Origin: Entophlyctis helioformis
Lineage: Eukaryota > Chytridiomycota > Chytridiomycetes > Chytridiales > Chytriomycetaceae
NCBI GenBank assembly: GCA_025526915.1
Contig: JAHLKH010000217.1
Coordinates: 1 to 39,299, forward strand
Direction: 5' to 3'
Length of the DNA: 39,299 bases
The notes under the pieces are model-generated. The model was not told the DNA's origin. It saw only the letters and a list, made by a program, of their open reading frames with translations, and ran no database searches. The position numbers and the translations under genes are program-made. This document shows positions 28,872-38,370 of this stretch, piece by piece. Each line of letters opens with the position of its first letter. The stretch's first letter is position 1.

Positions 28872-31601
28872 TTAGTTGCACGCGCGTGCACCAAGCCGCA
28901 GCCGCTCGGCCAGCACGCCGATATGCTCCTGCGTGCTGCCAATACGCTCCGTCGCGATCGCATACAGCCGCCGCACGCTCTCGCTCTCGGCTTCCGCGTG
29001 TCCAGCAGCAGCCTCGACGACGTCGAGACTCTGCAGCTGGCGCTTCATCACGCGCGCGTAGTGCGCACGGGTCTCCTTTTCAGCGCGCAGCAGCCGGTCA
29101 ATGTCGGCACGCAGCCCGCTGGTGACCAGCCGCTCCTTGTACAGGTCGAGCTTCATCTGGCGGTAGCGGTGGGCAACGGCAGCCGGGTCGCTGGCGCCGT
29201 GGGAGCCGCCGTCGAGAGCCGTCAGCCCGCTGATGACAACGTCGCGTTTCGCCATCTCGTCGGCCAGCCGGCGTGTTTCGGCGGCGAGCGTTTGGATACG
29301 GTTGCTCGCTGCCTGGTCGGCACGGATATGGTTGGCGCGCGAGGCGGATTCGCGCGACTTGGAGGCCTGGAGCGCGGACTCGAGGGCGGCGATCCGGTCG
29401 GACTGTGCCTTGATATGCGACGAGAGATCGTGCAGGCACGATTTGAGGCTCGCGAACAGGGCTGCTGAGATGAGGACCGTGTCGGGCGGCAGCGTCGTGG
29501 CCGTCTTGTCGGCATCCTTGTCACGCTGACGGGACTTGCGGTCGCGACGCCGGTCGCGTGATGCTGCTTTGGCGGATTCCTGCAACTGAGCGATGAGGTG
29601 GTTGATGAGGACCTGCTGCTGCTGTCGCTGCTGATCGATCTGCTGTTGCTGTCTCTGGTTATCCAGCTGCTGCTGTTGCTGTCTCTGATTATCAAGCTGT
29701 TGTTGCTGCTGCTGCTGTTGCTGTTGCTGTTGAGTTGCAGCCAGTTGAGCAAGACCCAAGGTGGACAGCAGCGGCGACACCGCAGCACCATTCTGCAGCA
29801 ACAGCGGCACAGATTGCAGGACGGGCGACGCAGCAAGGCCAAGGCCGGCTGGCGACAATGGGCTGAACAGCGCGCCGGCGTTTGCGGTCGCGTTTGGAAA
29901 CACCTCGGTGCCAGGGAACCATGCCTGGTGGACGGGTTGGGCAAATGGAGAGGATGGGACGGTTGGCGATGCGGCAGGGTACCCTTGATACAGCGGATAC
30001 GGCGCGGTTGGGGCATGTGTAAGCGGCTGCTGATATGAAGGATAGGGCTGTACAGCCTGGCCGTACGCGTGTTGTCCCTGTGGCTGCAACGCGTGCTGTT
30101 GTTGCTGCTGCTGCGGCTGCTGGTGAGGCGATGGCGGACCGTAGAAAGCCGGCTGTACTTGTGGCGGTTGTGGCAATGGCGCCTGCTGGAAGTATGAAGC
30201 GGTTGACGACGGAAACTCGCTGTGGACAGGCGACTGCTGGTACGTTTGCGGATGGCTGCTTTGCAGATATGGTTGCGGCGGGTGAGACGGGTGCGGCGGA
30301 TTGGCGGATTGCCCAACAGCAGCAGCAGCTGGCGAGTCAGTCGGTTGGGGATGTGCGAGCATGTCGCGACTGCCGCCTCGCGATCGCGACTCGTGTGTGT
30401 TGTCAAGACGGCTGCGTGAACGGAGAGCGTCGTTGTCTGTTTCGGAATCATCGCCGCCTCTGGTGTCAATCCCAGCACTACGACCGGCAGCTGTTGACAG
30501 ACGGATGGATGCTGACGACGACCGTTTGAGGTCGTGTGGTGTTGTGGACACCATCGAGGGTCGGCGCGAACGCGACTCTTTGACGGCAATGGATGGCCGC
30601 GGCGTCCGGTCGGGAGTTTCTTTGCTGTGCTTGGAGGCCGATAACGAGCTGCTGATGGCATGGGACGATGGCGGCAGGTCGAGGGGCGGCTTTGATGAAT
30701 GCGATGGTCTTGGTGCTGGCTTGTGTGCTGCACTGACCGACTCGCGTCTGGAGGGCGACGTTGCAGACGGTTGCGGGTTGGCAATCGAAGCGCGCTTTGA
30801 CGACTGCGCAGATGCCGACAAAGCTGGTTGAAGAGCAGCATGCTTGGCGCTGGCCACCGACGCAGATCTTGGCCGCAATTCATGCGACTGCTGTTGTTGG
30901 TGGCCGCTGGTCGATGCAGGCACATTCAACAACGACGCGTTGCGCGACCTGGCGTGCCCATGGTCCGACCCAACATGAGCGAGGCTGCTGTTGGAGGGAC
31001 CGGCGACGACGACGCTTGGGTTGGCCGTAGCAGGGGCGTTGGCAAGCATATCCACAGATGCATAACGCACGGCATGGTCGCGGCTCGCAGCGTTGTTTTT
31101 GAACGTCAGAGACATGGACCGTCTCTGCCGAGCAGCAAACGACGACGCGCTTGTTGTTGGCGCGTTTGTTACCGCATTTGTTGTCGCAGCAGGCGATGGC
31201 GAGCGAGACGACGATGGGAACGGGCTGGATGCTCCAGAGTCTGTCGAGAGCATCATGTGCTGCAGCTGCTGAGACAGCGGCGAGCCGGATCTGCTGCCAC
31301 TGGGGTTTCCAGCACCCGCACCGGCACCAGCACTTGTGCCACGCGGCGTTCCAGCCATTGATGCAGGCTGGTAGATGGGAGGCTCAGACACGACGCTGAC
31401 CGAGCGACTGCGGTTGTCGCTTCTCATGGGCGATTTTGAGCGCAGTGCAGACGATGCCAAGCCGGCCGATGCAGACAGACCCGTACCAACCGAAACAGAG
31501 TTTCGAAAGGCTGCTGCATCTGTTGTTCTGGAGGCCGCGGCTCCAAACGGCGTGAGCGAGAGGCTGGACGATGTGGAGCTTGGCGTCGACACGCGCGACA
31601 T
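28872..31601 (-). CDS. Unknown Ser/Gln-rich protein with C-terminal coiled coil
   Basis: One open exon encodes 909 residues. Residues 1-440 are Ser-rich with Arg/Ser patches, such as SRSRSVSV-like stretches; the next 200 are Pro/Gln/Tyr-rich like prion-type or RNA-granule proteins. A polyglutamine-leucine coil (LDNQRQQQQ repeated) follows near residue 610-660. Then come a charged RDRRRDRKSRQRDKD patch and two coiled-coil blocks: LKSCLHDLSSHIKAQSDRIA with ALESALQASKSR, and YRQMKLDLYKERLVTSGLRA with DIDRLLRAEKETRAHYARVM. It ends EHIGVLAERLRLGARACN. No known domain was recognised. The C-terminal blocks look structured and conserved; the N-terminal two-thirds looks disordered. The start at 31601 faces TOM20 across a 222-bp divergent promoter. 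Some of the low-complexity span could hide an unrecognised intron. Confidence 0.65.
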   Translation of the reverse strand: MSRVSTPSSTSSSLSLTPFGAAASRTTDAAAFRNSVSVGTGLSASAGLASSALRSKSPMRSDNRSRSVSVVSEPPIYQPASMAGTPRGTSAGAGAGAGNPSGSRSGSPLSQQLQHMMLSTDSGASSPFPSSSRSPSPAATTNAVTNAPTTSASSFAARQRRSMSLTFKNNAASRDHAVRYASVDMLANAPATANPSVVVAGPSNSSLAHVGSDHGHARSRNASLLNVPASTSGHQQQQSHELRPRSASVASAKHAALQPALSASAQSSKRASIANPQPSATSPSRRESVSAAHKPAPRPSHSSKPPLDLPPSSHAISSSLSASKHSKETPDRTPRPSIAVKESRSRRPSMVSTTPHDLKRSSSASIRLSTAAGRSAGIDTRGGDDSETDNDALRSRSRLDNTHESRSRGGSRDMLAHPQPTDSPAAAAVGQSANPPHPSHPPQPYLQSSHPQTYQQSPVHSEFPSSTASYFQQAPLPQPPQVQPAFYGPPSPHQQPQQQQQQHALQPQGQHAYGQAVQPYPSYQQPLTHAPTAPYPLYQGYPAASPTVPSSPFAQPVHQAWFPGTEVFPNATANAGALFSPLSPAGLGLAASPVLQSVPLLLQNGAAVSPLLSTLGLAQLAATQQQQQQQQQQQQLDNQRQQQQQLDNQRQQQQIDQQRQQQQVLINHLIAQLQESAKAASRDRRRDRKSRQRDKDADKTATTLPPDTVLISAALFASLKSCLHDLSSHIKAQSDRIAALESALQASKSRESASRANHIRADQAASNRIQTLAAETRRLADEMAKRDVVISGLTALDGGSHGASDPAAVAHRYRQMKLDLYKERLVTSGLRADIDRLLRAEKETRAHYARVMKRQLQSLDVVEAAAGHAEAESESVRRLYAIATERIGSTQEHIGVLAERLRLGARACN

Positions 31602-31823
31602 GTCGTGTTTTCGACGGCGAGTTCAACTGCGACAGCGTGAGGCTATTTGACGGGCGAGATGACGTGCCGCTGTGTTGATGGCTGGCCGTGATGCCTTGCC
31701 AGTGCGTCCAGTGGCTGGATCGTGGCCGCCAGCGAGCAGATGCACCAGTGCGTCGATTGCGTCGAAACAAACCCGTTTGAGCCAACGAGCACTTTTCTGA
31801 TCACTCACCAACCGCCCTCGAGC
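31602..31823. promoter_or_regulatory. Divergent promoter, Ser/Gln-rich gene / TOM20
   Basis: This is 222 bp between two opposed starts. No TATA box or other strong motif is seen. Confidence 0.4.
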
Positions 31824-32574
31824 ATGACCGAGACGCTTTCTCTGAGCAGAGTGTTCACCGCCGTGGCCGCTGCCGGCGCCGTCGGCTTCCTCGGCTACCT
31901 CGTCTACTTTGACTACAGACGCCAGACCGACCCCGAGTTCAGACGCAAGCTGCGTACGTTGCACGCCGCTCTGGCCTGCGCTCGCACCGCAGCCCGCTCG
32001 GACTGACCCGCCAACCCCCCGTGCTGCGAACAGGTGCCCAGCGCTCCGAGGCCAACAGAATCGTCGCACAGCGCAATGCCGAGGTCAAGGCGTCGGCTGC
32101 TGCTGCCGCCCAGGCCCGCCGTGCTGCTTCGGCCGGCGCTGCCGGCGCTCCCATTGAGCTCGAGGACGAGCCTGTCCCCACGACGGCCGAGGGCCGCGAA
32201 GCCTACTTCAACAAGCACCTCGTGCTCGGCGAGAACCTGCTCGGCCGCGGTGAGTCGAGACTGTCGTCTGTGCAACGGCCAGCCTGACTGCATGCATGCA
32301 CGCTGACATGCAGCGACTGACGCATGCACCCACCTGCCCCTGATCTCGTATCTGCGCTTGGTGGCGGATTGCAGGCCCGGCTGGCTTCGAGGCCGCCGCC
32401 GTGTGCTTCTTCCGCGCCATCAAGGTGTACCCGGAGCCCATGAACCTGCTCATGATCCTGCAGCAGTCGCTGCCCGAGCCCGTGCTCAACATGATCGTTG
32501 AGCTGATGGCTGCCGATGTACGTTCCGCAACGACTGGCACGATTGATGCTGACAAGATTGCCGACATTGAGTAA
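31824..32574 (+). CDS. TOM20: TOM20, mitochondrial import receptor
   Basis: Three exons (31824-31953, 32034-32249, 32375-32574) give 181 residues. An N-terminal membrane anchor (residues about 8-30, VFTAVAAAGAVGFLGYLVYF) is followed by DYRRQTDPEFRRKLR, the hallmark of Tom20. A charged Ala/Arg linker leads into the receptor domain EGREAYFNKHLVLGENLLGR, GPAGFEAAAVCFFRAIKVYP and LMILQQSLPEPVLNMIVELM, the TPR-like fold that binds amphipathic presequences at the outer mitochondrial membrane. Donors are GTACGT and GTGAGT. The end reads on to IDADKIADIE; a GTACGT within the last exon cannot be a real intron because only 39 bases remain to the next AG. The gene is normal in length and intact. Confidence 0.95.
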
Positions 32575-32997
32575 ACGCAGCCCGATCTTTGTATCTTTTT
32601 ACCCTCGGTTGTGCGGTTTACTGTTCCTGTTGCTGGTTGAATGGACGGGCGGATGGCGACTGTGCACCTTGATGGATGCTTGCTGTGCTTGCTGGTGGGT
32701 ATTGCACATGGAGAGGCTCGGGCAGCATGGACGGGGTCTGGATTCGCAGCTGGGCAGATCGTGCCTGCATTTGCAGTGCCATCTTGAGCCCCAGATGCAG
32801 CCTGATCGCAATGTCTGCACGAGTCTCTCTCTCTCTTGCCCACCAGCTCGCACGCAACGTCTTGCAACCGCGTCCATGTCCAGCGCCTCGCCACGCGCCA
32901 ATCCCCCTGGAGCTGCACATATGATCAGAAGCCCAGACTGACGCTGAATCTACTTTGGCTCTACTGCGCTGCATATCATCGTATCTGGCGACATGGC
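32575..32997. other. Intergenic region TOM20 - SET/MYND gene
   Basis: This is 423 bp with the TOM20 3' end and the SET/MYND promoter. A short CTCTCTCTCT run lies near 32826-32836. No gene was found; the frame upstream of 32998 is open but has no coding character. Confidence 0.4.
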
Positions 32998-34297
32998 ATG
33001 TCTCACGACTGGCAGTCCAAGAAGAAGCAGGATTCATGTACGTTGCATCCCACGCACGCGCGTGTGCACGCAGTAGAGATAGCCAGAGATAGACTGACAC
33101 GCGCACACGATTAGACAACAGCCACTTCCCAGCCCAGAGCATGAATGTGGCGTTTGTTGAGGAAGTCCAGCGCACCAAGGCTGGTGGTGGACGCGTCATC
33201 CGTCGCGGTCTGGCCGTCACCAAAGACATGGCGGCCGGAGAGACCATCTTTGTTGAGAATCCTCTGGTGGCGTCATGCGATCTCAGCAGCGACGAGGTTG
33301 GCTGACATGCCAGACAATGCGAGATGGCCAGCCATGTACTGACACCACGGTATGCCTTGCGCAGATTGCCGCCTCGTGTGCTCACTGTCTCAAGGCACTT
33401 GCCACTCAAGAGAGCGGCGACAGAATTGTCTGCGATGATTGCGACGGCGTCGTTTACTGCTCGGCCGAGTGCAAGACGGCTGATGGACGCGAGCACCACA
33501 AGTTCATGTGCACAGGTGCCACCGCGACGGGATCTACTGCGGCCAGTTTCGCTGGCCTATGCAAGGCGGAAGGCGATCTGGCTGCGCTCATGTCTGCCAA
33601 GTTCCTGACCAAGATGGTTGACAAGGAGATGGGGCCAGATGCCAAGGGCGAGCTGTACACGGACTGGGGTGAGCAGGACACTTTAAGGATCACTTTGCCA
33701 ATTGGCTGGACATTCGTTGACTGACTGGCCGACGCATGCAGACCATCTGGAGAGAATGTACGCCATCAAGCAGACGGCATCGGACAAGGAGCGTCTGGAG
33801 GCCGAGCTCATCAAGCAGATTGTTGGCCCAGCGGTCAACGGGTTTGAAGCCTGTGAGTTGCGAGCTCGGTTGAATGCATGGCCATGGACAGCAGACTGGC
33901 ACTCACTCACACGGCGACAGTTTTGACCGTCGAGCGGTACATGACGGTGAAGAGCAAGATCATCCACAACGCCATCGCCATTCCGTCCACAGACGCGGCA
34001 CCCGATGCATCCGCCGTCCGCGTCAAGAGCGCGTCACCGACGTCACCGCCCAAGGGTGCCGGCCTCTACCACATTGCCACGTACATCTCGCACTCGTGCG
34101 CACCCAACGCTGCACTGCGGTTTGCTGGAGACCGCGGCAGCCAGGTTGCCGTGGTTGCGCTGGAGGATATCAAGGCGGGCAGCGAGCTGTTTGTGTCGTT
34201 TGTCGATCCAGCTGCCGCGTACGAGCAGCGCAAGGAGGCTATCCGGTCTGCATATGGATTTGTGTGCAAGTGCACTCGCTGCTCTGCCAAGGCGTGA
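32998..34297 (+). CDS. SET and MYND domain protein (SMYD-like lysine methyltransferase)
   Basis: Five exons (32998-33037, 33115-33296, 33365-33668, 33742-33852, 33921-34297) give 337 residues. The N-SET strand reads VRRG-like VIRRGLAVTKDMAAGETIFV. A MYND zinc finger (residues about 79-123) has C-A-H-C, C-D-D-C, YCSAEC and H-x3-C ligands. A helical insert follows, then the SET core YISHSCAPNAAL (the NHSC-type S-adenosylmethionine/pseudoknot motif, with Ser in place of Asn), LEDIKAGSELFVSF and a post-SET CKCTRC cysteine cluster. Such proteins methylate lysines of histones or other proteins; fungal relatives include Set5/Set6. The target is unknown. The acceptor of intron 1 is TTAG; donor 2 is a weak GTTGGC. 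Start ATG 32998 begins MSHDWQSKKKQDSYNS; an earlier exon cannot be excluded. Confidence 0.88.
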
Positions 34298-34597
34298 CGG
34301 TGCCAAGCCAATGTGTGTGGTTGTTGTGTTTTTGCAGGTTGCAGGTTGCATGTGTCCGAATGAAATTGCAAGGCTTGCCGGTTGAACGGCAATCGGACAT
34401 GCTGAGGCGTGGGCAATAGGGCGAGGGAATGCCGGCAGTTGCCGGCAAAATGCCCGACATCCAAACAATTACCAAGAATCATTGAATTAAATTGGACCCG
34501 AGAAGCGTCGAATGCAAGCAAGCATAACACACGATTGAAGGTTCGAGTCAGCAACCAGCATGGACGACAGACAGGCGAGGCACATCCACATGCATGA
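34298..34597. other. Convergent intergenic region with small palindromes
   Basis: This 300-bp gap lies downstream of the SET/MYND gene (+) and of the Fanzor locus (-). It holds two small perfect hairpins, TTGCCG-GTTGAA-CGGCAA at about 34376-34393 and GCCGGCA-GT-TGCCGGC at about 34431-34446, and an AT-richer patch at 34465-34500. The element's own edge on this side could lie here, but I see no terminal inverted repeat. Confidence 0.4.
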
Positions 34598-34651
34598 GGG
34601 TCTTACCTTCCTAAGAAGTGACCCTATTGGTCGATCGGGAGGTGCCCCGAT
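34598..34651 (-). ncRNA. Candidate omega-RNA scaffold hairpins after the Fanzor stop codon
   Basis: On the minus strand the base after the Fanzor stop opens a perfect hairpin, ATCGGG-GCACCT-CCCGAT (34651-34634). It is followed within 10 bases by a two-tier hairpin, GGGTC-A-CTTC-TTAG-GAAG-GTAA-GACCC (34624-34598). In TnpB and Fanzor elements the guide (omega) RNA is transcribed from the 3' end of the nuclease gene into the flanking end of the element, so the position fits. No expression or conservation evidence is available here; they could equally be part of the 3' UTR. Confidence 0.3.
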
Positions 34652-37223
34652 TCATATTGTGCTGGAAGTCACAGCACGTGGAGTTGCATGTGCCTTGCTG
34701 GCTCGTGACCCGCGGACAGACCGTGTCCGTGGTGGAGGCGGCAGGACGATGGGCGGATCGGGTGGTCTTGGAGGCCGCTGGTTGACAGGCAGCTCAGGTA
34801 CTGGAAGCTGCTGGACGACAGGCTGACTGGCCTTTGTGTGCGTCAAGTAGAGCGGCCGCTCTCCATCGAGCAAATGCCCCAGTGCGACCATTCCGATGTT
34901 AGTGGCTCCAAGCACATCGCGGTGGTAGACAGTCTTGCATGCTGTGCACTCGTAGCGTCGCAGGTTGGTGCGGTTCTTGTATGGGATCCGCTGCTTGCAC
35001 TGCGGGCACATCTGGCTGGTCAGGTTCTCGTTGCAGCGGTAGATCTGTGTGTGTGTGTGCATGATCGTGTGGTCAGTTGGTGCACAGATGGATAGATGGA
35101 TGGATGGACAGCGTGGCATATCCAGACGCACATAGGCATATCCGGACGACCGCAGATGCCTGATGAGAAACTTCTCAAACACAGCGTGCCGACCACCCTC
35201 GCCAGTAAAGTCGATGCCCAATGCCCAGACAACTGGGATGTTGTCCTCTGCCGACTTTTTTGGATCAAAGGGCAGGCCTTGAGACGCAGGAGATGCTCGC
35301 TTTCCAGTGGTCGATCCTGCCAGCTTCATGATGCCTCAAGAGCGTTTCCGCGATCAGACGTGCTGTTGCTGCGCATGGAAAAACGCTCGGCCTTGACCTT
35401 CTGTGGAATGCCATGCCACGCCACTCAATGCAATCAGCAGGCGATCAAGCAGCATGGCGATCATGCCAATATGCATTCAGAAGCAGAGAAAACATACCTT
35501 TGCATTCAGGAATGTCGAGCAGTACGCCAAGCAGCGCAGATCCCAAAACGCTCTCTCGCCAGGCTTGACGTTTGGATCGGCATGCTTTGCCATCTTGAAG
35601 GCAATCGCCTCATGGATGTCGGCTGCCTTGGCATATCGATTGTTGAACCTGGCACAAGAGACAGGCACTGTGAGTTGATCTGGTCAAGAGTGCATAGAGT
35701 CATTGCATACATACCATCGCAGAAGTTCGCGCTCAGCTTGAAATAAGCCAGAGGAGAGCACATAGTTGGACTCGTGCGTGTATGTGCCGGTCTTGACGTT
35801 GAGCAGCATGCTGGACGCGCCAAACAGGTACCGCTCGGCCCCATCAAGCTGACAACACGAACAGTCTGGTAGCCCTTTTCGGCGAGCAGCTTGTTGGCAT
35901 CAGCAACATCAGGTAGTCGCTGGAGATGCATTAAGTTGCGCTTGGCCTGTCATGCCATGGCATGAGTGAGGGATGTGCAATGCATGTGCACCAATGCGCG
36001 AGTTTAGCATGCAAGTGACTTACAGGATTGGTCGCTTTTGGCTTGGCAGCTGTGGATGGCATGTCAGTTGTGTGGACAGCAAGTACGCGTCTGGATTGGC
36101 ACAGCAACTCACATTCGCCGTTGAGGTAATCAGGCACACAATCAGCCTCATTGGCAAGACTGGGAAGCTCGCATGAAGACGCCGTGTCGGGACCTGCGAA
36201 GCAAGGCGGCGGTTAGAATTGATGTGTGCACCAAAGCATCCAAGCACGGCACATACTGCAAGGCGACTCTGGACGGTCTGTGCGATAATCGCGAACCAAC
36301 TGGCCGACGCTGTATCCGTTCGAGATGACGCTACTCATCCGTGTCCGTTTGGTTGGTCTCGCTGGGGGTAGAGCATCAACCGCAGCCTGGATGAAGTCCT
36401 CGCGCTCCTTGCCACGCAGACGCTGCTTCTTGGCCGCTCGCGTCGCCTTGGCTTTGGCCACTTTCTTTGCCTTGGTGTTGGCTGCCTCCATTTCCGCTTC
36501 GGCTTCTGCCGGCGTTTGATACCGGCCTTTCTTGGGGCGGAGGCCGGGAAGCAGGACGTCCATGACGCAATTCTCGCGACTCGAGCTGAATGCCTTCTTG
36601 ATCTCGCTGTCGGTTGACTTGAGTGTCAACTTTTTCGAGCCAGGCTCTTTGAGAAAGGTGGATTGTTAGTATCAAATCATAAAAAGATGGCACAAACAGG
36701 CAGTGCAACTTACTGATCGCAGCAAGTAGCTCCTTTCGCAGTGCTTGCAAAGCAGGATCCTGCCCCTTGCTGTCGCGCTCCTTCTTTGTCCCCATCACAG
36801 ACCAAAAGAGTGTCCTCTCTGTGATGAGAACGAAAGGGTCGCAGCTTGCCGGCTGCGGGCAAAGCTTGATGCTCTGTCTCCCAGCGAGATCGCGCAGTGC
36901 ATGGAACTTGCCGGGATGCGACAGCGACTCACTGAGCACAATCGCAGCAAGCTCGTCTAGCTCTGGAGGTAGCACGACAACGGCCTTGCCCTCTGTGGCT
37001 GAGGAAGAGCTGGATGCTGCGGCCTTCTTGCTGCGTGGCTTCTTTGGTGCGTCCTTGCCCTCCGTGGCTGGCGATGGGCTCGGCGCCGCGCTCTCGGTGG
37101 TGGCAGCCTTCCCGACACATGGCTTCTTGGCATCCTTGGCAGCGGCGGCCTTAGCAACGCGTGGCTTCTTGGCGGCTTTGGCAGCAGCACCGTTGGCAGC
37201 CGTGGCGTCCTTGGCAGTGGTGT

Positions 37224-37389
37224 CCTTGCCGACGCGTACCTTCTTGGCTACGCCGCCCTTGTCGGTGATTGAAGTGCTGGACGCGGTCCGCTTGTGGGTT
37301 GGCGCGGGATCCTTGCCACGCGTACCTTCTTGGCTACGCCGCCCTTGTCGGTGATTGAAGTGCTGGACGCGGTCCGCTTGTGGGTTGGC
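37224..37389 (-). repeat. 80-bp tandem duplication within the Fanzor gene
   Basis: The segments 37224-37303 and 37311-37389 are identical apart from one missing base (79 of 80) and are separated by GCGGGAT. Both contain AAG|GTACGC on the minus strand. Reading through puts a TAG in frame. Splicing from the first GT (37325) to the second AG (37240) removes exactly 86 bases and restores one copy of VAKKVRVGKD. Confidence 0.9.
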
Positions 37390-37433
37390 ACGGCGTCCTC
37401 AGTGGCAGCCTTCCCAACGCGTGGCTTCTTGGT

Positions 37434-37725
37434 GGCTATGGCAGCAGCAAGCCTGGCATCCCTGGCGGCTTTGGCAGCTGCATCCCTGACGGCTTTGGCA
37501 GCTGCACGCTCGGCGTCCCTGGCGGCTTTGGCAGCTGCACGCTCGGCGTCCTTGGCAGCTTTGGCAGCTGCGCGCTTGGCGTCCCTGACGGCTTTGGCAG
37601 CTGCCGCCGGCGTCCCTGGCGGCGTTGGCAGCTACACGCTTGGGATCCTTGGCGTCTGCGGCGTCCTTGGCAGCTTTGGCAGCAGCGCGCTTGGCGGCGT
37701 TGGCAGCAGCACGCTTGGCGGTCTC
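37434..37725 (-). repeat. 33-bp coding repeats (Ala/Lys/Arg linker)
   Basis: About nine imperfect units encode (K/E)RAAAKA(A/V)(R/K)DA, predicted to be a long charged helix. A net frame change occurs inside the array near 37605-37620, where four bases replace the usual six between two units, as expected of slippage. Confidence 0.85.
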
Positions 37726-38235
37726 AGCGTCCCTGGCTTTCTTGATCAGGTACGTAGTCCACGCCGTCGCTTGCTTGGGAGTTGAACCGCGCACAAGCTT
37801 GAGGCACGCTGCAAACACCAGGTCGGACTGGCTTCCAATGTAGTGCTGCGCCAGCATGGCACACACACTCTTGGCGAGGTTGCTGAAGATATCATTCGCA
37901 GCTTCCGCGCAGAGGCTGCCGTCAAGCCTGTCTGGTAGAGCCGGCTCCTGCGCGACGGCTGGCGGCATTTTGGGCTGTGGTATGCCTTTCTTGATCGCAT
38001 TGGCGTGCACCATGCCTCGCGTCCATGACCGGTGCATCATCAGCTGCATGGCCGTGACGAGCCACGCGTTGATCGTGCTCATATTGAGACCCGGCTGGGC
38101 CATCTGCTTGCCACTGAAAATGTACGACAGGTGGCGCAGCATACAGGCCATGGACGTCTCGCCGCCAGAAGCGCTGCTGATGATCTCCGTGAGCAGCTGG
38201 TTCGCTGTTGGCACCGCCGGTGCTGCTCCTGGCTG

Positions 38236-38370
38236 CTCAGACTCGTCGGCGTCCTCGGCGTCCTCAGACTCGTCCGTCCCGGCGTCCTCAGACTCGTCGG
38301 CGTCCTCAGACTCGTCGGCGTCCTCGATGTCCTCAATGTCCTCATACTCGTCGGCGTCCTCGCTGTCCTT
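38236..38370 (-). repeat. Acidic DADESE coding repeats
   Basis: Imperfect repeats of about 18 bp (GACTCGTCGGCGTCCTC on the plus strand) encode an Asp/Glu/Ser linker in the N-terminal half of the Fanzor gene. Confidence 0.85.

Noticed and set aside
32520..32560. GTACGT...GACAAG as a last intron in TOM20
   Set aside because: Only 39 bases, shorter than any intron here, and the open reading to the stop is acceptable.
34536..34560. GGTTCGAGTC, resembling a tRNA B box
   Set aside because: The flanking bases cannot form a T stem, and no A box or acceptor stem lies at the right distance.
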